Shown here: positions 37,619 to 45,036 of the stretch, piece by piece
Position numbering within the stretch: position 1 is the stretch's first letter
How the letters are laid out: each line of letters starts with the position of its first letter
Program-made: the position numbers and the translations under genes
The notes under the pieces: generated by a model
The model's input: only the letters and a program-made list of their open reading frames with translations
Database searches by the model: none
What the model was told of the DNA's origin: nothing
Source: Indioceanicola profundi
GTDB taxonomy: Bacteria; Pseudomonadota; Alphaproteobacteria; Azospirillales; Azospirillaceae
NCBI RefSeq assembly: GCF_003568845.1
Contig: NZ_CP030126.1
Span: 1,143,001-1,207,000, forward strand
Reading direction: 5' to 3'
Length of the DNA: 64,000 bases

Positions 37619-38632
37619 ATGCCTACCCCCGCCACCGACGGCTTCCATATGCCCGCCGAATGGGCGCCGCATGATCGTTGCTGGATGGCTTGGCCCGTCC
37701 GGGCGGAGACGTTCCTGAACGGGCTGGATGCCGCTCGCGCCGCCTACGCGGATGTGGCGAAGACGATTGCGCAGTTCGAGCCCGTCACCATGATCTGTCC
37801 CGAGGGGGAGGTGGCAGATGCCAGCCTGTCCTGCGGCAAGGGTGTCGAGATACTGCCCATGCCGCTCAGCGACAGTTGGGTGCGCGACAACGGGCCGACC
37901 TTCGTCGTTGACGGCAAGGGCGGTGTCGCCGGCGTCGACTGGGGCTTCAACGCCTGGGGCGGGAACTATGCCGATTTCCAGCCCGATACGGATGTTGCAC
38001 GGCGGGTGATGGAACGGCTGGGACTGCCCCGGTACGAGGCCCCTCTGATCATGGAGGGCGGGAGCTTCCATGTGGATGGCGAGGGAACGCTGCTGACGAC
38101 GGAGCAGTGCCTGCTGAACCCGAACCGCAACCCGCATCTATCCAAGTCGGAGATCGAGCAGCACCTGCGCGACTATCTCGGCGTCAGTCAGATCATCTGG
38201 CTGGGGCAAGGCTATGAGCAGGATGAGACCGACGGGCATATCGACGAGATCGCATGCTTCGTCCGCCCCGGCGTGGTGCTGACCCTCACGACCGACGACA
38301 CCAGCGATCCGAACTACAAGATATTCCAGGACAATCTGGAGCGGCTCTCCATGGCCCGGGACGCTGCCGGTCGGGAGCTTGAGATCGTAACGGTACGCCC
38401 GCCCGCCCGGCAGGAGTACAATGGCGTGCGGCTGACCCTGTCCTATACGAACTTCTACCTAGCGAATGGCGGCGTCGTCATGCCCGCCTTCGAGGACCCC
38501 GCCGATGACGAGGCGTACCGGATTTTCCGAAAGCTCTGGCCGGAACGGCAGGTGGTCCAGGTTCCAGCGCTGGACATCGTCCGCGGCGGCGGCGGCATCC
38601 ACTGTATCACCCAGCAGCAGCCTGCGCCCTGA
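37619..38632 (+). CDS. aguA: Agmatine deiminase
   Basis: AguA hydrolyses agmatine to N-carbamoylputrescine and ammonia, one route from arginine to putrescine. The 337 residues show the family motifs: HMPAEWAPHDRCWMAWP at the N-terminus, SDSWVRDNGPTFVVD, GGNYADFQPD, EGGSFHVDGEGTLLTTEQC and the catalytic Cys329 in GGGGIHCITQQQP, with DETDGHIDEI contributing acid and His. ATG 37619 starts the conserved part. The next enzyme, N-carbamoylputrescine amidase (AguB), is not in the window. It adjoins the pot operon. Confidence 0.95.
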   Translation: MPTPATDGFHMPAEWAPHDRCWMAWPVRAETFLNGLDAARAAYADVAKTIAQFEPVTMICPEGEVADASLSCGKGVEILPMPLSDSWVRDNGPTFVVDGKGGVAGVDWGFNAWGGNYADFQPDTDVARRVMERLGLPRYEAPLIMEGGSFHVDGEGTLLTTEQCLLNPNRNPHLSKSEIEQHLRDYLGVSQIIWLGQGYEQDETDGHIDEIACFVRPGVVLTLTTDDTSDPNYKIFQDNLERLSMARDAAGRELEIVTVRPPARQEYNGVRLTLSYTNFYLANGGVVMPAFEDPADDEAYRIFRKLWPERQVVQVPALDIVRGGGGIHCITQQQPAP

Positions 38633-38796
38633 GCACCGGCACTGCTTCCTAAAATCATTCTAATCATCCGGGTTGCCGACTGGCGCATTTGGTGGAGTAT
38701 GCCGCCATTGCGCAGCTGCGAGCAGTGACATCCCATCGTGCAACTCCTGTTGTGGTCCCAGGGCAAGCGCCCATGGTCCAGAACAGGAGACGTTCG

Positions 38797-39717
38797 ATGT
38801 TCCTGCGCATGAAGGAATACCAGTACAACGCCCGGCCGGAGAAGCCCGACCCGATCTACGCCAAGCAGCTCCAGGAAATCCTAGGCGGCCAGTGGGGCGA
38901 GATTTCGGTCATGATGACCTATCTGTTCCAGGGTTGGAACTGCCGTGCCCCGGGCAAGTACAAGGACATGATCTTCGACATCGGCACGGAGGAGATCAAC
39001 CACGTCGAAATGATCGCCACCATGATCGCCCGGTTGCTTGAGAAGTCGCCGGTCGATGCCGAGGAGATGGCGAACAAGGACAGCATGATCGGCGCCGTCC
39101 TTGGCGGTGCGCGTGTCGAGGACGCGATCCTGGCCGGCATGAACCCCCAGCATGCCATCGTGACCGGCAGCGGCTCGCAGGCCGCGGACTCCGTCGGCGT
39201 GCCGTGGAACGGCCGTTACGTGGTGGCGTCCGGCAATCTGCTGGCGGACTTCCGCTACAATGTGACGGCAGAGAGTCAGGGCCGGCTGCAGGTTTCCCGC
39301 CTCTATGCCCTGACCGATGATCCGGGCGTGCGCGACATGCTGAGCTTCCTGTTGGCGCGCGACACCATGCACCAGAACCAGTGGCTGGCCGCCATGCGCG
39401 AGCTTGAGGAAGAGGGGCTGGAGATGACTCCGGTTCCGCACAGCTTCCCGCAGGACCTGGAGAAGAAGGAAGTCTCCTACCAGTTCTGGAACTCCAGCCA
39501 GGGCACCGAGAGCCAGCAGGGTCGCTGGGCGTCCGGCCCGACGCCGGACGGCAAGGGCGAATTCCAGTATGTCGGCAATCCGAAGCCGATGACCGACGAC
39601 ATCGGGGAGTTGGGCATGGCCGATCCGCGCCTACACGGCACGGCGAAGATGCCGCGTCCGACCATGACCAGCTTCACGGGCGGCGGTCTGTCCCGCACCA
39701 TGGGCAACGCCGAGTAA
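38797..39717 (+). CDS. Manganese catalase
   Basis: Manganese catalases dismutate H2O2 at a dimanganese site in a ferritin-like four-helix bundle. The 306-residue protein begins MFLRMKEYQYNARPEKPDPI. It contains the ligand helices around LGGQWGEISVMMTYLFQGW, DIGTEEINHVEMIATMIA and LLARDTMHQNQWLAAMREL, and has the long C-terminal loop region of the family (SSQGTESQQGRWASGPTPDG). AGGAGA six bases before ATG 38797 fixes the start. Placed beside a polyamine locus whose PuuB-like oxidase would release H2O2, it may protect against that product, though this is inference. Confidence 0.93.
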   Translation: MFLRMKEYQYNARPEKPDPIYAKQLQEILGGQWGEISVMMTYLFQGWNCRAPGKYKDMIFDIGTEEINHVEMIATMIARLLEKSPVDAEEMANKDSMIGAVLGGARVEDAILAGMNPQHAIVTGSGSQAADSVGVPWNGRYVVASGNLLADFRYNVTAESQGRLQVSRLYALTDDPGVRDMLSFLLARDTMHQNQWLAAMRELEEEGLEMTPVPHSFPQDLEKKEVSYQFWNSSQGTESQQGRWASGPTPDGKGEFQYVGNPKPMTDDIGELGMADPRLHGTAKMPRPTMTSFTGGGLSRTMGNAE

Positions 39718-39735
39718 GCATCGCCAGCCAGGGCA

Positions 39736-39759
39736 GGGCGGCTTCCAACGAAGCCGCCC
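39736..39759. terminator. Bidirectional hairpin between convergent genes
   Basis: GGGCGGCTTC (39736-39745) and GAAGCCGCCC (39750-39759) form a perfect 10-bp stem with the loop CAAC. It lies between the catalase and MOSC stop codons, so it can serve both strands. T-runs are weak. Confidence 0.75.
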
Positions 39760-39773
39760 CGTCCCAACCTCTT

Positions 39774-40421
39774 TCAGACCGGCAGCCTTTCCAGCAGCTC
39801 CCGGAGATCGGCTTTGAAGCGATCGGCCAACTCGGGCAGGGCGAGGGCCGCATCCACATCGGCGCGTACCGCCGGCTTGGCGTAGTAGACGGCGTTCACG
39901 GCCGCGACGGTCCAGTCCGCCGGCCCGCGACTGACGATTTCCAGCACATCGCCAGCCTGTACGACGCCTTCCTGCACAACATCCAGATAGAAGCCGGTCA
40001 GCCCCTCCTGCGTGGCCCATCTGGTCAGGCGCGGTTCGCCCGACTGCACGGTCGGCCAGGAGCAGCGGATCACCGGCTGGTTCACCCGCAGCAACGCCGT
40101 GCCAACGCGGATCACGTCGCCGACGCAGGCCTCCCGCTCCGTATAGCCCTCCACCGTCAGATTCTCCCCGAAGCTGGGGACCGGCAGTTCGCGGCCGGCC
40201 AGTTCGCGGAACCGGGCATAGCTCTCCACACAGAAGATATGCACGGCGGTGTCGCCGAGCTCGCGCGAGCGGTAGGCGCTCTCATCCCCCTCCAGCCCGA
40301 AACGCCCGATCCGCACCGGTCCGTCCACCGGCCGGTTGCCAATGCCGGTGCGGCCCTCATTGCCCTTGCGGGTAAGCCGCGGTTCGACCCGGCCGGTACT
40401 GACGGAGAGGATGCGGGGCAT
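39774..40421 (-). CDS. MOSC domain-containing protein
   Basis: MOSC domains bind molybdenum cofactor or carry sulfur for metal-sulfur cluster chemistry. The 215-residue protein fits the YiiM-like stand-alone type: GPVRIGRFGLEGDESAYRSR, SFGENLTVEGYTEREACVGD, the conserved Cys in NQPVIRCSWPTVQ, and GFYLDVVQEGVVQAGDVLEI. The last 40 residues form a helical tail. No molybdenum enzyme gene lies nearby, so the acceptor is unknown; YiiM in E. coli reduces 6-N-hydroxylaminopurine. Confidence 0.85.
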   Translation of the reverse strand: MPRILSVSTGRVEPRLTRKGNEGRTGIGNRPVDGPVRIGRFGLEGDESAYRSRELGDTAVHIFCVESYARFRELAGRELPVPSFGENLTVEGYTEREACVGDVIRVGTALLRVNQPVIRCSWPTVQSGEPRLTRWATQEGLTGFYLDVVQEGVVQAGDVLEIVSRGPADWTVAAVNAVYYAKPAVRADVDAALALPELADRFKADLRELLERLPV

Positions 40422-40444
40422 GGTTGCGGGCTCCGGATATGGGA

Positions 40445-40468
40445 AGGGCCGCCCCGAAGGACGGCCCT
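40445..40468 (-). terminator. Hairpin downstream of the clpP-like gene
   Basis: AGGGCCG (40445-40451) and CGGCCCT (40462-40468) form a 7-bp stem with a 10-nt loop just after the clpP-like stop on the minus strand and before the MOSC start. It has no T-run, so efficiency is doubtful. Confidence 0.4.
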
Positions 40469-40490
40469 GGCCGATGCGATGTGCCTTGGA

Positions 40491-41132
40491 TCAGACGAAC
40501 TCGGCCTGGGTGCCGACGATGTGGGTGACCAGGCCGTAGACCTTGGCCTCCTCGGCGCTCATCCAGTAGTTCCGGTCGGTGTCCTGCTCCACCCGCTCCA
40601 GCGGCTGGCCGGTCTCGCGGGCGATGATGGTGTTGATGCGCTTGCGCATCTTCACGATCTCCTGCGCCTCGATGGCGATGTCGCTGGCGCGGCCGCCGGC
40701 GCCGCCCATGGGCTGGTGGATCAGGAAGCGGGTGTTGGGCAGGCAGAAGCGGTTCTCACGCTTCGCACCCAGGAAGATGTGCGCGCCGGCGGAGGCCACC
40801 CAGCCGGTGCCCAGGATTTTCACCCGCGGCTTGATGAAGCGGATGGTGTCGTGGATGCTGTCGCCCGACTCCACATGGCCGCCGGGGGAGTTGATGACGA
40901 TGTTGATGTCGTCGTCGCCCACCGCCGCATAGGCCAGGAGCTGCGCCACCGTGTCCTGCGCGACCTTCTGGTTGATTTCCCCGAAGATCAGGATGGTGCG
41001 GCTCTTGAACAGGGCCTGCTGGATGGCCTGGAAGGGACCCGGCTGGGTCTCGGCCTTCTTGCCGCCGTTGTCCGGGGTATCCGGGGTCTCCGGCTGTTCT
41101 TCGTCGTCGAGGCGGAAGGGGGAATTGAGCAC
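40491..41132 (-). CDS. ClpP-family serine protease subunit
   Basis: ClpP forms a barrel protease fed by AAA+ unfoldases. The 213 residues align with ClpP, and the triad is present: Ser in [15 protein letters not shown], His in [12 protein letters not shown], and Asp in [14 protein letters not shown]. The nucleophile motif reads ASAGA where the canonical form is ASMGA, and the N-terminal 30 residues ([18 protein letters not shown]) are acidic and unlike the axial loop of housekeeping ClpP. No clpX or clpA is adjacent, so this is probably an accessory ClpP. The GTG start 41132 follows AAGGAG by nine bases. Confidence 0.88.
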   Translation of the reverse strand: MLNSPFRLDDEEQPETPDTPDNGGKKAETQPGPFQAIQQALFKSRTILIFGEINQKVAQDTVAQLLAYAAVGDDDINIVINSPGGHVESGDSIHDTIRFIKPRVKILGTGWVASAGAHIFLGAKRENRFCLPNTRFLIHQPMGGAGGRASDIAIEAQEIVKMRKRINTIIARETGQPLERVEQDTDRNYWMSAEEAKVYGLVTHIVGTQAEFV

Positions 41133-41273
41133 GGGAAACGGCTCCTTCAGGCAATCGGGAATGTCCGGCTAGAGACGTAGCGGGAATTGGGGCTCTGTTC
41201 AACCCGGCAAGGGGCCGGTTCCGGTTGGAATGGCCGTGCGGACGGGGCCGACTATCCAACCGGATGGGCAGGG

Positions 41274-41353
41274 GTAGGAGCAGGAGCCGGGGTGGGAGGC
41301 GGAATGCGGCGGGGCGGGCCACGTCGCATTCCGCTTTGCTCCTCGCGACCTAC
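41274..41353. repeat. Second palindromic repeat related to the one at 4422-4497
   Basis: Inner arms GCGGAATGCGGCG (41299-41311) and CGTCGCATTCCGC (41322-41334) are complementary at 12 of 13 positions. The outer arms begin GTAGGAG (41274) and end GACCTAC (41353), partly complementary with mismatches. The right end and flank CGACCTACGGGA is identical to that of the repeat at 4422-4497. It lies between the clpP-like and aldehyde dehydrogenase genes, outside any ORF. Confidence 0.6.
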
Positions 41354-41367
41354 GGGAGGAGGCTGGC

Positions 41368-42858
41368 TCAGAGTTCGATCCAGACGCTCTTCAGGTCGGT
41401 GTACTTGTCCAGCGCGTGCAGGCTCTTGTCGCGGCCGAAGCCGGACTGCTTGAAGCCGCCGAACGGCGTCGTGATGTCGCCGGCATCGAAGCAGTTGATC
41501 CAGACGCTGCCGGCCTTGATGGTCTTCGCCGCCTTCATGGCGACCGACAGGTCCTTGGTCCAGATCGCGGCGGCGAGACCGTAGATCGTGTCGTTGGCGA
41601 TCCGGAACGCCTCTTCTGTCGTCCTGAAGGTCAGGGTGGAGAGGACGGGGCCGAAAATCTCCTCCCGCGCGATGGTCATGCCGCTGTCCACGCCATCGAA
41701 CACGGTGGGCTCGATATAGAAGCCGCCGGTCTCCGTGCGCGCGGCGTTGCCGCCGGACTTCAGCACGGCGCCCTCGGCCTTGCCCTTCTCGATATAGGAC
41801 AGCACGCGCCCGTGCTGGCGGTCGTCCACCATGGCGCCGGTCCTGCTGTTCCAGTCCAGCGGATCGCCGGGGGTCCAGGACTTGCCGTATTCCACCACCT
41901 TGGCCAGGAACTCGTCCTTGATGCTCTCATGCACCAGCAGGCGGGAGCCGGCGTTGCAGACCTCACCCTGGTTGAAGAAGATGCCGCCGGCGGCGTTCTT
42001 CGCGGCCAGATCCAGGTCGGCGGCATCGGGCATGACGATGTGCGGAGTCTTGCCGCCGCACTCCAGCGACACGCGCTTCAGGTTGCTCTCCCCCGAATAG
42101 CGCATGAAGTACTTGCCGACCTCCGTGGAGCCGGTGAAGGCGATCATGTCCACGTCCATATGGCGGCCCAGCGCCTGGCCCGCCGTCTCCCCGAAGCCGG
42201 GCAGCACGTTCAGCACGCCGGGCGGCAGGCCGGCCTCCACCGCCAGCTCGGCCAGCCGGATGGCGGTCAGCGGCGACTGCTCCGCCGGCTTCAGCACCAC
42301 GGAGTTGCCGGTGGCGAGCGCCGGGGCCAGTTTCCACACCGCCATCATCAGCGGGAAGTTCCACGGCACCACCGCCGCGATGACGCCCAGCGGTTCCCGC
42401 AGGATCAGGGACATGGAGTTGGGGCCGGAGGGGCCGACCTCGTCATAGAGCTTGTCGATGGCCTCTCCGTAATACTGCATGCAGCGGGCGGAGAGGGGGA
42501 TGTCGATGCTGCGGCTGTCGCGGATGGGCTTGCCCATGTCCAGCGTTTCCAGCAGCGCCAGCTCATCCGCGTTCTGCTCGATCAACTGGGCCAGCTTCAG
42601 CAGCACCCTCTTGCGGTCGCGCGGATGCTGGTCGCGCCAGACGCCGGATTCGAAGGCCTTGCGGGCCGAGGCGACGGCGCGGTCCACATCCTCCGCATCG
42701 CATTCGGCAACCCGGGCCAGCACCTTGCCGTCGCGCGGGCTCACATCCTCGAAGGTCTTGCCGGAGGCGGCGTCCACATACCGGCCGTCGATGAAGGCCT
42801 TGGTGCGGATGTCCAGCCGGGCGGCGCGGTCATGCCAGTTGGTGGCGAGCGCGTCCAT
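41368..42858 (-). CDS. puuC: Aldehyde dehydrogenase (PuuC-like)
   Basis: PuuC-type enzymes oxidise gamma-glutamyl-gamma-aminobutyraldehyde and related aminoaldehydes with NAD(P)+. The 496 residues have the NAD-binding VVPWNFPLMMAVWKLAPALA, FTGSTEVGKYFMRYSGES, the Glu motif LECGGKTPHIV, and the catalytic Cys in FFNQGEVCNAGSRLLV. GGGAGGATAGA before ATG 42858 fixes the start; the longer open frame upstream is an artefact. Similarity to PuuC is clear, but betaine or other aldehydes are not excluded. It lies about 15 kb from puuB, behind a pterin-like gene pair. Confidence 0.85.
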   Translation of the reverse strand: MDALATNWHDRAARLDIRTKAFIDGRYVDAASGKTFEDVSPRDGKVLARVAECDAEDVDRAVASARKAFESGVWRDQHPRDRKRVLLKLAQLIEQNADELALLETLDMGKPIRDSRSIDIPLSARCMQYYGEAIDKLYDEVGPSGPNSMSLILREPLGVIAAVVPWNFPLMMAVWKLAPALATGNSVVLKPAEQSPLTAIRLAELAVEAGLPPGVLNVLPGFGETAGQALGRHMDVDMIAFTGSTEVGKYFMRYSGESNLKRVSLECGGKTPHIVMPDAADLDLAAKNAAGGIFFNQGEVCNAGSRLLVHESIKDEFLAKVVEYGKSWTPGDPLDWNSRTGAMVDDRQHGRVLSYIEKGKAEGAVLKSGGNAARTETGGFYIEPTVFDGVDSGMTIAREEIFGPVLSTLTFRTTEEAFRIANDTIYGLAAAIWTKDLSVAMKAAKTIKAGSVWINCFDAGDITTPFGGFKQSGFGRDKSLHALDKYTDLKSVWIEL

Positions 42859-42952
42859 TCTATCCTCCCATGATCGATATGGGCGGAGAGTGCATTGGCG
42901 AGGGGGCGGAGGGCAACCCCCGTCGGAATGGGGCCGGACCCGGCCAGCCATC

Positions 42953-43741
42953 TCACCGGAACGGCGTCGGCGGGAAGTCTCCGATGGGCGCCACATGGTT
43001 GCGCAGACCGTGGGCCGGGTCCCAGAGATGCATGGCCATGGCCGGCGGCTCCCGAGTCCAGGCGAGCGGCAGGTCGCCCAGCGTGAGCGCCAGTTGGAAG
43101 GCCGCGCTGGGGGCGCAGAAGGCGGTGGTTCCGGCGAAGGGGGCCGTAATGGCCCGGTGCACATGGCCGCAGAGGATACCCGCGATGGGCCGTCCGCGTA
43201 GGAGTTCCGCCAGCCGATCGGCCCCGCCGCACATGATCCGGTCCATGCCGACGATGCCGCTGACGAAGGGCGGATGGTGCATCAGGACCAGGGTAGGGGT
43301 GTCGCCGGCCTCCTCCAGCCGCCGCGCGATCCAGGCCAGCCGCTCTTCGCAGAGGCCGCCTTCGGTACGGCCGGGAAGGTGCGTGTCCAGGGCCAGCAGG
43401 TGCAAAGGGCCGAGGCGGCGGGACTGGTGCAGGAACTGCCCCTCCGCGGGAACGGCGCCCGTGGCGGCGAAGGCGCTGCGCATGCCGTCGCGGCTGTCAT
43501 GGTTGCCGGGAATCATCAGGCAGGGGAGCGCGAGGTCGGCCAGCAGTTCCGCCGCCATCTCGTACTCGCCCGGCTGCGGGCCGTTGATCAGGTCGCCGGT
43601 GATGACGACCAGGTCGGGCCGAGGCGTCAGCGCGTTCAGGAAGGCCACCGTCCGGCGCAGGGCGGCGGGTGTGTCGATCTCCCCCATGGCGAGCCTGCCC
43701 CTGGCGGTGACATGGCAGTCGGTGATCTGCGCGATCAGCAT
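42953..43741 (-). CDS. Metallophosphoesterase, CpdA-like (cyclic-nucleotide phosphodiesterase)
   Basis: Class III phosphodiesterases hydrolyse cAMP or similar phosphodiesters at a two-metal site. The 262 residues display all metal motifs in order: ITDCHV (DxH), VVITGDLINGP, IPGNHDSRDG, LMHHPPF and ILCGHVHRAI. This matches CpdA/Icc. The enzyme is cytoplasmic (no signal peptide). It lies 24 bp downstream of the FolM-like gene and 94 bp upstream of the aldehyde dehydrogenase gene on the same strand. Substrate not proven; other phosphodiesters are possible. Confidence 0.88.
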   Translation of the reverse strand: MLIAQITDCHVTARGRLAMGEIDTPAALRRTVAFLNALTPRPDLVVITGDLINGPQPGEYEMAAELLADLALPCLMIPGNHDSRDGMRSAFAATGAVPAEGQFLHQSRRLGPLHLLALDTHLPGRTEGGLCEERLAWIARRLEEAGDTPTLVLMHHPPFVSGIVGMDRIMCGGADRLAELLRGRPIAGILCGHVHRAITAPFAGTTAFCAPSAAFQLALTLGDLPLAWTREPPAMAMHLWDPAHGLRNHVAPIGDFPPTPFR

Positions 43742-43765
43742 CCGGCACCCCTCCCGTGGCTCGAC

Positions 43766-44518
43766 CTAATCGAAATAGACGTCCCGCTGGCGGTGGCTGA
43801 AGCGCATGCCGGCATCCACATAGATGGTCTGTCCGGTGATGCTGCCGGACTGGAGCAGATAGCAGACGGCGCCCGCCACCTCCTCCGCCGTGGGGCCGTG
43901 GCCCAGCGGGGTCTGGCTGTGCAGCCGCTCGTAATCCGCCTGGGACTGGCCGGGTGCGGGCAAGGTGTAGCCGGGCGCAACGGCATTGACCCGCAGGCGC
44001 GGCGCGCAGGAGCGGGCCAGCGTCTCGGTCGCGCCCTGCAAGGCGAACTTGGACAGGGTGTAGGCCAGGTGGTCGCCATAGGGGGCGGCCAGCTTCTGGT
44101 CCAGGATGTTGACCACGCAGCCCGCCATGCCCTCCGGCAGGCCGGCCAGCAGATGCTTGGTCAACAGCACGGGGGCCAGGGCGTTGGGCATCATGTGGCG
44201 GGTGAAGGCTTCCGCGCTGATCGTTGATATATCGTCCCATTCGAAGATCGAGGCGCTGTTGACCAGGGCGGTCAGGGGCTGGCCGAGAGCCTCGGCCGCG
44301 GCAGGGACGATGGATTCGGCGGCGGCGGGGTCGGAGAGGTCGCCGGCGACCGTGGCGGCGTGGATGCCGTGGCGGCGGAGGTCATGGGCCAGGGAGTCTG
44401 CCTCATCCCCGCTGGAGCGGTAATGGATTACGACGTTCCAGCCATCGGCGGCGGCGCGCTCGGCCACCTTGCGGCCGATGCGCTTGGCCCCGCCGGTGAC
44501 CAGTACGGCATTGCTCAT
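43766..44518 (-). CDS. SDR oxidoreductase, FolM / pteridine reductase-like
   Basis: The 250-residue short-chain dehydrogenase has the nucleotide motif LVTGGAKRIGRKVAERAAAD. The TGGxxRIG form with Arg instead of Gly is characteristic of FolM (dihydromonapterin reductase) and PTR1 pteridine reductases. The catalytic Tyr-Lys pair is in YTLSKFALQGATETLA, with NSASIFEWDD and GQTIYVDAGMRF typical of this subgroup. GGGAGGACGGA precedes ATG 44518. A FolB-like gene lies 23 bp upstream on the same strand, supporting a pterin role; some other SDR substrate remains possible. Confidence 0.82.
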   Translation of the reverse strand: MSNAVLVTGGAKRIGRKVAERAAADGWNVVIHYRSSGDEADSLAHDLRRHGIHAATVAGDLSDPAAAESIVPAAAEALGQPLTALVNSASIFEWDDISTISAEAFTRHMMPNALAPVLLTKHLLAGLPEGMAGCVVNILDQKLAAPYGDHLAYTLSKFALQGATETLARSCAPRLRVNAVAPGYTLPAPGQSQADYERLHSQTPLGHGPTAEEVAGAVCYLLQSGSITGQTIYVDAGMRFSHRQRDVYFD

Positions 44519-44541
44519 TCCGTCCTCCCGGATATGTCGGC

Positions 44542-44907
44542 TCATCTCTGCGGTTCCGGCCGCTCGGCCACGGCCGTCTCCGATGGCCCGTCGCCATGTG
44601 GCTGGCCGGCGACCTCCACCCGCACATGGCGGACCCGCGGGTCCAGCGCCATGCAGCGATCCGCGACCAGTCCGGCAACATCCTCCAGCCCGGCGAACTC
44701 GGCATCCCCGCCGATTTCGGCGCCGATCAGGCGGACGATCCGGCCATAATCCAGGGTCTCGTGGATCACGCTCTCCTCCGTGAAGCGCTCCGGCCCCTGG
44801 AAGGCCATGACCACGCTGACGAGCAGGGGCACCGGACCTGACCGGGCATCCCGAAGCCGGGCCGCGACCCGCACGCCCGTGACGTGGATGTGGAACAGGC
44901 TGGACAC
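44542..44907 (-). CDS. FolB-like dihydroneopterin aldolase-family protein
   Basis: FolB/FolX proteins cleave or epimerise dihydroneopterin derivatives in folate and monapterin synthesis. The 121 residues fit the tunnelling fold: VMAFQGPERFTEESVIHETL, then LDYGRIVRLIGAEI with the conserved Tyr, FAGLEDVAGLVADRC and the closing strand RHVRVEVAGQP. In typical FolB the last strand ends in a catalytic Lys followed by Pro; here the corresponding position reads GQP, so that Lys seems missing. The gene starts with GTG 44907 and is the first of four minus-strand genes. Activity is therefore uncertain. Confidence 0.75.
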   Translation of the reverse strand: MSSLFHIHVTGVRVAARLRDARSGPVPLLVSVVMAFQGPERFTEESVIHETLDYGRIVRLIGAEIGGDAEFAGLEDVAGLVADRCMALDPRVRHVRVEVAGQPHGDGPSETAVAERPEPQR

Positions 44908-45036
44908 GTATCGGCACCCCGATGGCTGCGGTGGGCTGATAGCAGTCTAACCCGGCTTCGCAGCAGGTCCACCACTTGCCATCGGGACATGCTATCCATT
45001 TTCCCAGGCATGTGGTTCGGCAAGGGTATGGCGGAG

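Noticed and set aside
41416-42873. 485-codon plus-strand open frame opposite puuC
   Set aside because: The minus strand encodes a complete aldehyde dehydrogenase; the plus frame has no domain and the usual antisense composition.
41368-43164. Longer aldehyde dehydrogenase frame (598 codons)
   Set aside because: The extra N-terminal 102 codons overlap the metallophosphoesterase gene and have no similarity; a strong ribosome binding site fixes the start at 42858.
43766-44917. Longer SDR frame (383 codons)
   Set aside because: The extension lies across the FolB-like gene in another frame, and GGGAGGACGGA fixes the start at 44518.
44908-45036. TPP or other riboswitch upstream of the NMT1/THI5-like importer
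   Set aside because: No CTGAGA element or ACC-TTTGAACCTGATC-like core was found, so a thiamine link cannot be drawn from regulation.
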